64,000 bases of DNA from Apostichopus japonicus (taxonomy: Eukaryota; Echinodermata; Holothuroidea; Aspidochirotida; Stichopodidae). The position numbers and the translations under genes are program-made. Numbering within the stretch: the stretch's first letter is position 1; every line of letters begins with the position of its first letter. The stretch covers positions 15,855,264 to 15,919,263 of the forward strand of contig NC_092583.1 of NCBI RefSeq assembly GCF_037975245.1. The letters run 5' to 3'. Shown in pieces: positions 1-13,434 of the stretch. A model generated the notes under the pieces. The model made no database searches and was not told the origin of the DNA. It worked only from the letters and a program-made list of their open reading frames with translations.

Positions 1-406
1 TGAGTTTTCCTAATCATTGGTGGTAAATGTTAGCATACACCTTAGAGGGTGTGAAGACTCGTGCAAAAAGATACGTCTAATGCCGGTAATCTGACCTAGT
101 TCTGAATGAGGTGTAACAGAAGTTAGACACCACCATCGATCCCAGAAAATACACACACAGCTTGCTACCATCGGTAATTAGACACTAGTGTACAGTCAGT
201 ACATACAGCTGCGGTCAATACCCACAGCACAGTGTACAAACGATAGACATCTCAGGTCCAGCTAAAGATAACAAGGTATCGCTTTTAATTACTGTCTGCA
301 TTTTGTAGCGGCACGAACAAAACGTCACTTGCAAGCAACAGGAAGTTAACTTTTTTTCAGATGGCCGCACACGGTTTGGGGCGATTCTTTGATGCCTTTA
401 ACCTAC

Positions 407-3400
407 CTGCATGATTTTTTGTAAGATAGAGGGCAGTGAGATGTATCCCATCATGCTGTTCAGCACATGTCGACTCATATCCTTGAAAGCTGAAAAAACA
501 GAATAAACAGTACAGATGTGGAAACAACTTTGAATTAGCGTTGTCAAATTTACTTTACCTAACACTCATGACAATGTAGGTCATTAGCTTGACTAGTCAA
601 AGTTTTTTATTTGTATTTTCATATCATACATTTTTATAATTTGTTAACAATTAAATGGGTTTAATTTTAATATGAACATAAGTCCAGAAATGTTAAGGAT
701 TGAGTTATATTTCACCAATCTCAAGCTTATTAACCTTCACTTGCTGAAAAATCTATAAGAGTGTATTAGTCTGATTAATTGCAATCTTTAATATCTGAGT
801 AATTCTTAGCAGATTTAGACCAAACTTAAAAAGTTCCTTTAAGAATCTAGACAACACGACTAAACAACAACACATGAGGAATTTGAGGAATACTTATGTC
901 TATACAAACTCAAAATTAGTTATATTTGAAAGAAACACTTTACTACAATCCTTTATTATACCAAAGAATTGAAAACAGTGTATGACGGATTGATTATATT
1001 TCCTTGAGCCAAAACTATATCATTACTGATCAATTTCAAGCGCAAGAGTGCCTTCCACTACCCCCCATCTCAACCCCTCTTCTGCTCCCCCTACCCTAAC
1101 AGCCCCCCCCCCTTAATACTTAATACTTACTACTGAATACTTAAGTCTATACAAACTCAAAATTAGTTATATTTGAAAGAAACACTTTACTACAATCCTT
1201 TATTATACCAAAGAATTGAAAACAGTGTATGACGGATTGATTATATTTCCTTGAGCCAAAACTATATCATTACTGATCAATTGCAAGCGCAAGAGTGCCT
1301 TCCACTACCCCCCATCTCAACCCCTCTTCTGCTCCCCCTACCCTAACAGCCCCCCCCCCACCAGCAACAAAAATTCTTGCTTACACTCAAAATGTTCTTC
1401 AGTGAGGACAAGTTTCAATCTCTTCTGTGAAGTCATGACTGTGTCCAATAATGAAAACCACAAAGTCTGGAAAAATTAAAGAAAACAAAAAAAAAGAATA
1501 ACAAATTAGTTAATGTATTGACACATACTCTTACAGAAAATACAAACAAGATTAAGTTGCAAACGAACAAATAAGTTTTCCAAGCATTTTCATCAGTTGA
1601 ACTTTAGCTGTGATTAGTCACAATTCTTGCCTAGTTAACTTAACAACTTTAATCAATTATTTTCTTTAACCAATGAACTTCGTAAGTACAGTCCATATCC
1701 TTTCCTCCTTCCCCTTCCCCTTTCCCAAAGAAACCTTACCAATTACTTTTCAAGTTTTCAGAGTTGATTTTTCCAGCATATACTTGACTGTCACTCCCCC
1801 TTCCTCCACCCCTCCCCTCGCCCCACCTTCATTATCTTACTCCCACAACAGTCTTCTCTGTCCATCGTTTAACATAAAGGCCTTGTCCACCCATCAGATA
1901 AATACAGAGGCCATATTTGGTCTGGATAATCTGTTCCTACCTCTCTCTGTTTCTCATCCATGCTGCCCGTATTTCGTTGACACAACTGAACTACCACCAT
2001 CATGGTTACTTGAATGTTAGCCAATTGAAGACTTCCTTCTGTCAGAGCAATTTGAAAACAACAATAATAATAATATCAAATCATTTAAAGAGGCAAAAAC
2101 ATGTTTGTATTAGATTTCAAACCAGTCCCCCCCCCCCCCACCTTCAGCCAGCAGGTGCTGTGCTCTGCTTACGTACCTCCAATCTTTGGTCCGACTTTTA
2201 AGGATGATAGCGAAAAAGGTCTAGAACCTTGTGCAACATGAGCAGAAAATAACCTAGAGTCAACCATTCTAATTCCAAAGAATAAAAAAACCAAAAAACA
2301 ATCTTAAAATTATAAAACTTATGAAAGAGTAAATCATATTGAATAAAGTTTGGTGTGGTCGTTCCTCCCTAAGGTAAACCCGGACATTCTTGTAAGTTGG
2401 TTTCCAAACAGTACGCTATTAAGAGATACCGTTAGCGATGGCAAAAGTTAAAATGATCACCGTTTTTGTTGTAGTTTTCGGGGCCGATCTCTGCGACTTC
2501 CATCAAAGCTTTGATCTTGGCAAGTAGACTCTCCTGTAGGATTCCAAACGCGCCGTGAATGTCTCCGGCTTTCTCCAATAAATATGCCGTTGCATCGGAA
2601 AGCTTATAGTTCCTCACGATCTGAGGATTGCCATAGAAACGAGACCGTAATTGGTGAACTCATTTACAGGGGAAGAAATATGTCAGTTTTGGAGAAAAAA
2701 AATTCCTAAAAGATTATATCACTTGAAAATTAAGACTCTATGATAAATATTTGAACACTTGATTCGTTTGGAAAAATCATTCTTAATGATTCAGAAGGGT
2801 AATGAAAATTCAAATATATTTACCTCTTAATACAAGAGAAGAAGAAAAAAAAAACAAAAAAAAACGTCAGGCCAACTTACTTTTACACAACAAGAGAAGA
2901 AGATTACAAGGGTACTGTACGACAGAATTAAAGGCAGAATTTCTTCAGTCACCAACTCTGTAACTTTAAGTTTCTATCATCTCAATACAGGGTGGGATGG
3001 GGTTCGGAGAGAGTGACATTGTCCCTTCCCAAAATTCAAGTTTTTGTTTCCATTTAGAAGATGCTAAACATACTTTACAGTTTCCTGGTATTATCCCTTT
3101 TGCCTCAAAGAAAGGACCACACCTACCGACCCCTCCCCACCCCTCTCCCTCACCCCCTCTTTCACACCCCTCCCCCTGTCAATGGATGACCACCATACAC
3201 CTGTTTCTCTCCTACCTGTAGGGCATCTTCGAGTCTGTAACCATCTGAAGTCACAACAAAATTCAAAACTGTTTCTTTCTTAAATCTGCAGAGTAGCTCC
3301 AGGTACAGCTCATAGATCTGGGGAGCTGGGTGGCCCTGAGGAGGCATGGTGCCTGACTCTCGACCCTCAAAGACACCCTGGAGGAACTCAAGTTGTAGTT

Positions 3401-6400
3401 TCGGATTGTCCTGAAGGATGGAAAATTCAATTAGTCAGGATTTAAAACAATATAGCTATCGTTACGAGTGCTAAATTAAACAAGCAGCAACAGATTTTTA
3501 AGCTTCCATCTTAAGTAAAAACAAAAGAATTGAAGTAATAAATCATTTCTAAAGTATTGGTATTTTAAAAATAAATTGTTAAACGTTTTACTCAACTTAG
3601 TAAATTTGTTAATATATGCTGATGCTGATACCTAAACTTGAAAAAAACATGGCAATTTTTGTAATTCACAAGCATTCGCAAAACATTAAAACACAAGGTG
3701 CCAATTTAACATGTTAAATTCAGCAATAACGAAATGCCATAACTGGGAATAGAGGCTCTGTTGATGTTTCTGAATAATTTCTGAATAATTACCTCCATTT
3801 GGCGAACAATCTCCCCAAGAGGAGCAGCAAAGTCCTGAAGTACCAGCTGAGCAGTTTCATTTGCATCTATGTGAATGAGTTCCTGCAACATGGACAAATT
3901 AAGAAAAAAAAACTATCATTTTGTACTGTAACGGCCCAAAATATCATTTTATACTGTAACAGCCCAAAATATCGATTTATACTGTAACAGCCCAAAATCT
4001 TGATTAATACTATAAAGGCCCAAAATATCATTTTATGCTGTAACAGCCCAAAATATTGATTTACACTGTAACAGCCCAAAATATCCTTTTATACTTTAAT
4101 GGCCCAACAAATCTCCATCAAGCAAAGGCTTCTACAATGGCAGACAACGGACAAAACCACAACATGCAGAGGCCACACAAAGAGAATGAGCGTACGGATA
4201 ATTGCTGATTTAAACATGGACATGTTTAGCAGCCAATAGATTAATGGATCATGGATAGTAAGGTCTAAGGAAAGGAGAGCCACAGAAGGAGGATTGGAAG
4301 GTTCCTTCAGAGGATGGGGGGGGGAAGGGTTTTATGAAAGAGAAAAGAGGATGTTGGATGGATTACAAGAGAGGTGAACAGATCAGAGAGAAATCAAACA
4401 CAAAGTCATAAAGTTTACCTCTAACTGGTTAAGAGCTTCTTTCTGGACTGCCTCTTTTTCTGGTTCTGAATAAACGCTCTCCGTCATGACAAGATGGATG
4501 AAGTTAAAGACAAGCGGCTGAAAGGTGAAACGGGAATCAATCAATCAATCTATCCATCGATCAATCAATCAAGATTCATTTGGCTTATAGCTAAATATCA
4601 AGTTCATTATATGGAGATTATGAGAGATAATTAAAACAGTTTGCAAGTGGCACATATGTTTCTTTACCATATCCTTTTATTATAGCAAACAATTCTCCTA
4701 TAAACACTACAGGGATTGCTAGTTTATAAAAGTGACTGGTCAACTTATGCTGTTAGAGAGATCATGAAATCAGCAGATAAATGTTTTCAAAAGTTTTAAT
4801 TCCTTGTATACAAAAACATTAAAAACTATGTCGAGGACAAACGGTGTAACGTTTAATCATATTATGCTGTTTCGTTGATGTAAAAAGGATATCTTAGCAG
4901 AGTTATTAGAATTCATAAAAGAATGGAATTACAATAAACAATGAGGGATGGTGACAGGCAGTGATGTCATCATCAAATTTGGCATTAAAGAGCATCCATA
5001 TGCCAGACAAAGGAAACATGATTCAAATAATAACAAAAATTTGTTCATTCTTGAAGAATGAAAAAGGTAAGGCAATTCTATAGAAACACCTGCACTCTTA
5101 TGGAGTAATATGGTATGACACTGATCTTCAGATTCATTGCAAACTGATGCTTTTGACATGTCGCATGACATGTCACATGACATGCTTTTGACATGTCACA
5201 TGACATGTCACTTTTTACAAGTCACATGACATGCTTTTGACATGTCACATGACATGTTACTTTTTACAAGTCACACGACATGCTTTTGACATGTCACTTT
5301 TCACAAGTCACATGAGATGTCACATGACATGCTTTTGACATGTCACATGACCTGTCACTTTTCAATCAAAACATTACTCAAAAATTGTACATGACAGCCT
5401 TGGACATGACATTTATACTCAGTAGTCAGTTTAATATATCTTACAAAAAGAAGCATCCATTAGACAATATGTCCAAAACCGTCTTAATGATTGTAGGAAT
5501 ATGACTCACCCGCCCGGTAGACTCTCTGAGGTAGCACAGAAGTATTTTATCAAATTCTCTCCTTCTCTTGTAGAGGACCTCGCATACTCGATTACTGGAG
5601 AGGAGACATTTTCAAGACTTCAAATGAGACTAATGAAAAAAATCCCTTTGGTTAATACTGAATACATTCCCCTGTAAGTTTATAAAATGATTTAAATACA
5701 CATAAAAATAAGAAACTAAATAAAAAAGATATCTCTTTAATTGTTAGAGATAGACAATCAAATAAACTGAAATATCATTTAAATTTGGGACAAATATTCT
5801 TCAGGCTTAATATCTAGAACCCTGTCCTATAGCTGGATTATAAGCCGAGTTGTCACTCTGAAAATAGGTGAATATTTACAAATAATGACAACCCCTTTGA
5901 TATAAACAAACAGATGTACGTGGTTACGACAATATTGATCCACAAATCACAAAGTTATTATTCATAACATACAAAAAGAAAATTTAGAGTCACACCAATC
6001 TGATGTCCTGTTTCATTTCATTTGCAAATTTCATACTTTTTTAAGAAATGTATCCTTCCTGTGGGAATTTGATAAGCTAGACGAACAGATCACATTTTCA
6101 GGTACCTGGGCATTTCTTTGACATTGCGGTATGGTACCAACACATTGTAAAAAATAGAAATATAGACAGCAAGTTTTTGTTTAAAGCAATAAGAAATTCT
6201 TCTTACAATTTTGCTTTCTCTGCTAGTTGAAGGAGTTTTTCCTCATCTGCATCTCCTAGTCCTCCTGTGTTTAATAATTCCAAGAAGGCTTGCTCTCTCT
6301 CCTCGTGTCCACACTCCTCACTCGGGGTCGACAGAAACTCAAGGACCTAGAATAAAACATGGTAAAAAAACTGTTTGTATGAAGTCAATTTTTAGTTCCA

Positions 6401-9400
6401 AATATTAACCAAAATTCAAATGTATGAAGCATAAAAGTTCATAAATCGTCGTCTTAAAGCAAAAAATCAATCTTAAAAGATAAAAATAACATTTCTGGAA
6501 AAAAGGTTCCTTACCATGTCAAGAAATGAGAGGATTATTTACATTAATGTTACATAATTATCACAACAGAGCTTCATTAAAAAAAATTGTATGTGATGAT
6601 AGAACTATGTACTGGGTTCATATATGATTCCTCATATTACTAAATAAAAAAGGTAATTAATTCAATTTATCGGTGAAATTACATGCCCTATCATTTGGTA
6701 GTTTTGAGGTTTAAATGAAAACTTCATTTTTATCAAGTCTGCACAAAAACACTGTTATATCCAATGTCATATTGTACTCTATCATCATGTAACTAAATCA
6801 TGAAATTCTCACAGAAAATTTTAAGATTTTATCTTTATTCTTCATCAACCCATCATATATTGTCTTACGGCGTTTCCCTGTGGGTTTTATGAACATTATG
6901 CATGTTGAAAAAGATCCAGTTTTTTACCTGATCAAATAAAAGTCTGTCTACAATGATGGAATTTTCATACTTGGCCATCTGCCTGGCAAGGAATGTAAAC
7001 AGGAATCCGACTTGTGCTGGCTACAGTGATGAAAAAAGTAACAAGTAAAAAAATATATTATTTACAACTGAATGTATAAGTGATGTCACTTGAATGAGCT
7101 ATAAATACATTCTGCAACCCCCTCCGACCCTCTCCCAACCCCTCATTCACCCCTTATCAACTCGTCACCAACTCCTCATCAGTCCCCTCACAAACTCCTC
7201 ACCAACCCCTCACCAAGACCTCATCAACCCCTCACAAACCCCTCATCAAGCTCTTCCCTCATACCTCTTCGTTAATACCCACCTATGAGTAATTAGTATA
7301 TCGATACTAAAATCTAATCCAAATAAACAAAGTACAACAGCAATAGCTAGTCAAGTTCCATTCCAAACAACACAAAAAGAATAAAGCCTAACGTCAGTGT
7401 TTAATGCTACATGGTTGTATTAAGTCAGATGTTTAGCAGATGTTAAGTCAGATAACATACATGAGCAAACGCTATGACAATTGTTGCTATTGTTGCTAAT
7501 ATGGAAGAATACATTTCTGTTGTTCCGGTCTTCTGTGGATAGAAACCACTACATTACAAGAGACTGTATGTTTCTGTGACCGGATACTTACTGAGAATCC
7601 CACGCTTCCTACCATGATCTGTAGGAGGATGTCCACTATCCGCTGTCTCGACTGAACTGCATTTGGATCCCTGCAAGATAAACGAAAAAAGGAACGAGAA
7701 TGGGTACAAAAAACAAAATAGGAGGTTGCGAAGTTAAATATTTCTGATTTTTGATGCCTAAGGCAGAAATGATATCAATTTATTATACATTCTGTTTTGG
7801 TAATGAACACCATGAAGGATTTCCACAAGTTCCGTTTGCATTCCTGTAAAAAAATGGTTTGAGGTTGCTTTGGATGTTGAAATGTTCTACTTTTATAACA
7901 TATCACAAAAGTTGATCTTGATCTTGATCAAAATGCTGAAATGTTTAGACAATTTTGAAACATTGCCAGTTGAAATGTTCCACATTAGCTCTATAAGCAG
8001 AAGTGTTTCCAATATGGTTAAAATTATATTTAAAGTCTGTTTAGTTTAAATGTTTCTGTAAGACACTGATTATGTAGCTGCTCTTAAAAAATGATGACAA
8101 AACATACCACGGACAACAATACTTTGGAAGTAATCATAATAATAACAAAAATAATAATAATAATAAAAATAATTATAATTATAATGATGATAATAATAAT
8201 AATAATAACAATAATAATAATAAGAAGAATAATAATATATAATAATAATACTATAATAATAATGATAATAATAACGACGAAGACGACGACAATAATAACA
8301 ATAATAATAATAATAACGACAGTCGTGAGAGATTCAACTTACGTGTTATCAAGATCAAATTCTGGTTCTGCGAAAGCCAAAGACAGGACGTTTAAGAACT
8401 CCCTGGTGTTGTATCTTAACAACAGTCGTAGTATAGGGTAGGGTGGTTCCTCTTCCATGGGGTCTTTGGTGTGTAAACACGTCAAACATTTCCAGATCTA
8501 GTTTTCAAAAGGAAAATGAAAATAAGACTTAACGATTGCTTCATTCCAGTAAATGAGTAGAATTTCTTTAATACCACAAAAAAAAAATACATTTTTCAGT
8601 CATCAAAAGAAGTTTTGATGTTTTTTTGAATTGGTCACTATGTACGCTTCTGTCTGTTGACTTCTCCTTACCAGAAGAAATTTTGGCCATTGTTTATCAA
8701 CTTTATCTATGGAAAGTTCTTTTTCCAGGAATCTTTCATCAGTTTTGTAAAGTTAAATCTTATATTAGACCTATTCAAACTAGTGCTGCATTCAAGTTGA
8801 ACGATCATTACTATCAATTTATTAAATTTAATTACTTCATTTGCCCAAAAGCAAAAAATATTTGTACATCTACTTATCAAATCAGGTATATTAATAATAA
8901 TATAAATAATGGTTAAAGTATGTTTTTACTGAGTTATTAGCGTTCTGTCTTACCCCTTCCTTGACTTCGTAGACTAAATGTTCTGGAATATCTCCCAGAG
9001 GGTACGCTCTTCCTGCTAAACAACAGCTGGAATGTGGGAAAGGGTTACAGTTGATTTAAAATCCAATTAAAAAAAAGTTGTCATAAATTTCAAACCATTT
9101 TGCACTTACTTCCAAAGCCAATTTTTCAAATGATTTTGTTTGCCTTAAAGCGGACAGTTATATTTGCAATGTAATGTTTATGTTCATGCAAAATATTAAT
9201 TATTCAATAAAATTTAAAATCATGTTGTTTGTGACATTACCGTCAGGACAGATGTAAGTTACAGTCAAGTATAATAAAACACTTTGTCTGAGCTTATGAA
9301 GCTATTACAGCTGTTATGCATAGGATTATCCTAATTTGCATTAAAGCAATCTGGGCTTAAGCTGATACTCTCAGTAATTGATCCACAGTTGGTTACACCA

Positions 9401-12400
9401 ATTTGAAAAGAAACAAATTCTGTAGCATTGTTACAAAGTGATACACTAGTTTTCTCAGTTGTGAAACTTTGAGGGGAGTAGTGAGGGGGGGGGGTGCGGT
9501 TAGTAGATAGGACTAGGGAGTAACCACAGGGAGCTGAATTACTTACAACAATTGCATGATTTTTACAGAGTTGTGAAACATAAGTAAATTTGACATTGCT
9601 CACCAAAAGTGAGAAAGTATTACTCTCTTACCTTACGTAAACTAAGATTTTATTTCCTAGGCGAATCTGATTATCTGGAAAATAAAAGACAGACATATTT
9701 ACCAGTTGAGAAAATACAGCTTTATTACCTGGTACGGGAAAAAGACTGATGCTAATTTTGTTGATAATAATTTCTTAGAAATTCCTTTCAGATGTGACCT
9801 GAAAATTTGGTTCTTGTGAATAGCTAGTTTATATGATATCAATGCACCCTGTAAAAACAGATTGAATTAAACTTTCATCAGAAGTTTAAAGTAAAACCGC
9901 AAACTCTGGCTTTGGAAGTTTGGATCGACGGTGTTTTGTAAACCTACCGGAGAGCTGATTGCCAGTGCTGAGTGCCGCTTTCAGGAGCTGAATAAGTTCT
10001 TCTAACGGTGTGACGTAATCGTTCATGCCGTTGTTGTAGACGTAGATGATAGCATCAAACAGGCCGTAGGCCCAGCAGAGAGATACAACCTAACATATTA
10101 GAAACCAGACAATTAGGAAAATTCAACTGTTATATCAAAAACACAATTGAATAATTGAAATAGCAAACATGACTCTTTCACCAAAAAATTCTTCTTATAA
10201 ATTAAAATATGTAAAACATTTGCAAGTTTTGGTCTACATATACAGCTGTATATTTTTATGTATTTCTGTAAACATTTGATAAAACTCTTGGCATTCTTGG
10301 CATTATAACACAACAGTCGACATAAAATGTGACCAATGAATTTGAGATTTCAATGGGTATCTTCAAGTTGGGTTTTACTTGGTGTTGCTATGGTAACATC
10401 ACAAAATTTTTAACAGGTGTATATTGATATAATACAATGCCTGATACCAAATGTATGAATTAATTAATTTAGTAATCAATTAATTGAAACAATGTGTACA
10501 TTTAACCCATGACTAGTATGTCATTGTATAAATCAAGAAGGTTCACATAAAAAAAATATAAAAAAATTGGTAAAAATCTTACATAATATATTTTTAATAC
10601 TTTTAATTTTTCACCTGGTGAATATCCAGACTAGCTATATCCATATGTACAATGCAGGCTTCAACGTTGGGAACCATCTCTTTGTCCCTGTAATGTTCTA
10701 CGAAGTCTTTCATCACGTGCGGAGGAATTGATGTCAGCTTATCGTTGAGTATGTACGGCTCTAGACATTCCAAAAATACCCCCTTAGCTATCATGTCTGC
10801 ACTGAATTCGTCGTAAATTGTTCCAAACAAAATGTCTCTGTTAGAATGATAAAAAAACAAAGACAAATTTGATGGCTTTCTTAAAACTCTCTAGTATAGA
10901 GGAACTGTGGAACAAGGAATAATCTAAAAAGGAAAAAAGAATTTTATGTTTCAGGTTATTCTAACTTTTTGATATTTCTGTAGTCAGTATCTCTGATCTA
11001 CTTAATCACAATCGTTTAAGTTTTATCAAAGATTTTTATTTTTTCATACTTTGTTGGTAAGAATTAAGTTGGATGGATCTGAAATTATGTTAGTGATACT
11101 AACATCATATCCTGTTATATGATTGACACATCCAAATTGTGGTCTAAAATTCCTTGTTAAATATCATAACAATATTTTTCTTCTATACTTACAATCTGCC
11201 CAGAAGAAGACACTGGTCTACGCAAACCGGTATAACTTCCTGTAAAACAAGGGAACAAAACAAAAGGATAAACAATAGCTCATTCAAAATAAAAACAAAC
11301 ATTGTATCACTAATTATTCTTGAACCATACAATAATAAAATCAACAAACATCTGGCCTGATATTTAATAAAATTGGAGAAGCATCCTACAATACACATTG
11401 GGTTTTTCTGAGGTTTGTTTATATTTGCAGTAGAATAAACTGTCCTGCAGAGAGTATCAAAGACTATTTTTCCACAATTCATCAACATCCTCAGTCATTG
11501 CTAACCAGAGAAACATAACTAAACATTAGGAATGTTACAGAATCCAGGATTTGTAAAAGTAAGTTGGCCTGACGTTTCGATCCTAGCAGGATCTTCTTCA
11601 GAGGCTAAATGACAAGTAACAGTAACAGAAGGGACAAAAACACGCACAGAATACAGACAGGTTAATGAGCATGGTGAATACAATGAGATACATTTAAGGG
11701 GATTAGTAGACAAGGGATGGAGAGAAGAATCCAGGATTGTTAGAGTATCGGTAGTCCAAACCACATTTGGTTTGCTGGACTTTAAAGTATCATTCCTAAA
11801 CACACGTCTTTCCACACATTTCTGAATTTCTTTCAGTAAATTTGTTGTCTTGTCTCATTCCGAGTTCTACACTATTTGATTGCCTTAGCAACAACGTTGC
11901 CAGATGCATTATTGTACCTGAAAGTGTTCCTCAAGCAGATATACAGCTCCACTTTTGGGACAGGTTTGGTTCATGGAGGCATCTACATATTTATGTAATA
12001 AGTTCAAAATCTGTGTAAGGTTGAATAAGAAATAAGAAATGAAGAAAAGATTACACGAAAATAAATGGTTGGATATAAAAAATCAACATCAACTTTGTTG
12101 ATCCTTGATCTATTATGTCAGTAATTTTTACTTGAAAATAAACAACAAAATAATCTAACATGATCAAGTCAACAGATGACTGATTTATTACTTTGAAAGT
12201 CTGATTAGAAATTTAACACTTTCAAAACGTGCTACAGATCTGCAGATATTTTTGGGTATTAAATGGACATTGATAATTAACATTTCAAACTAACATTACT
12301 GTCATGATTGGTCATTGCACCATGGAAAATAATAGAAACATTACAAACTGCATCGATACAGTTAATAATTAATAGCTACGATTCTCCAAACGCAAGAGGA

Positions 12401-13434
12401 ATACATTAAGTCTTTCAACGAAAAACAAACAAATTTTCCATTATTTGTGTTACATATATATAGTCATCATTGAAAATAAAATTATTTATAATTAAAGTGT
12501 AGTTATTGCCAAAAACATTTAGCATTTCTCAACTTCCCAAAAGGTTGAAAATATTTTTTTCTGGAAGTTCTAACTCTTTCAAATTTTCCCAGCTGTATTA
12601 GGAATTCTGCCAGTAAATATCCTTCGGTGTGGCAATGGAATAATATAAAGGGCAATAGTTTCACAATAAGGTGACAATTTTTTTGTAATGTCTAGCATAT
12701 TCAGGCATAATCCTGAATAAGCAGGTCTGTATCTCACCTGTTCTGTTACAACAATCTTCTTCTCCACAGTACTTCCTTGTATACCTGTTAAAAGAGAGAT
12801 ATTGAATTCAAAAAGGATATATATATATATATTATATATTTTAAAAATCCCCAAATCCCCAAATTAAATCTCAACAACATCTGGAATGGAATATGCCCTT
12901 CAGTTTGCTCTTCATCCGACAGAATTACCTCCACACACACAAAAAATACCCAGAAAGCCATTCAAGCCCATTCTGTGAAATATTGTGAATCGTAGTCAAC
13001 TTTCCTATGGGCAAAGAATATGTTTCTAGTAGTAAGCACAGGGCAAGTTTTTAGCATTTTTTTCTGGTTGTCCCTGGGACAAACAGGCCTTACAAATTTG
13101 GTCATCTTGGACAACTGGACTTTTTATCATTTTACCTATTTGAGGGTACTTAAATACAGTGAAATCATAATTTAATTCAATCGATTGTACACCTGACAGC
13201 CACCACAGCTGGTATTGGGTGTCCGAACAGAATTTTGGTCATCTCGGACAACCAGACTTTTTATAATCTTTTCAGAATAGAAATTTGGTCATATTGGATA
13301 ACCGGAATATTTATTCATCAAATGTTTTGAAGATTCATCCTACCTATGACAGCTCTTGCTTTTCCATTCAAGAAGGAGTTGGCAAGCTGGAGGGCGCCCT
13401 TGAAGTTGCCGGCTTTGGTCAAAAGTTGAATCCG
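407..13434 (-). CDS. VPS8: VPS8 exons 15-34: alpha-solenoid (incomplete)
   Basis: Exons: 13344-13434, 12738-12784, 11918-12010, 11193-11239, 10615-10837, 9948-10089, 9632-9674, 8954-9026, 8343-8497, 7592-7670, 6928-7020, 6207-6346, 5510-5594, 4419-4517, 3793-3882, 3216-3410, 2461-2620, 1941-2038, 1385-1466, 407-489. They encode the helical repeats used for CORVET assembly: KAGNFKGALQLANSFLNGKA, LFGTIYDEFSADMI, PHVMKDFVEHYRDKEMVPNV, GLFDAIIYVYNNGMNDY and LQIMVGSVGFSPAQVGFL. Exons 32-34 were too short to stand out alone but match the human order (LCQRN, LWF.LL, VLNSM). The 407 boundary is a splice donor, so the coding sequence continues to the left of the window. Confidence 0.94.

Noticed and set aside
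1-406. A further VPS8 exon before the window edge
   Set aside because: I searched the minus strand for the next family sequence (before the RING) and found no matching stretch with splice sites; the next exon is probably outside.
8091-8441. Open frame rich in Ile/Thr
   Set aside because: It comes from the (AAT)n microsatellite running into VPS8 exon 23 in antisense.
11519-11815. Protein gene on the minus strand
   Set aside because: The open frame has no recognisable domain and overlaps a dispersed repeat that recurs at 51.3 kb without the frame.
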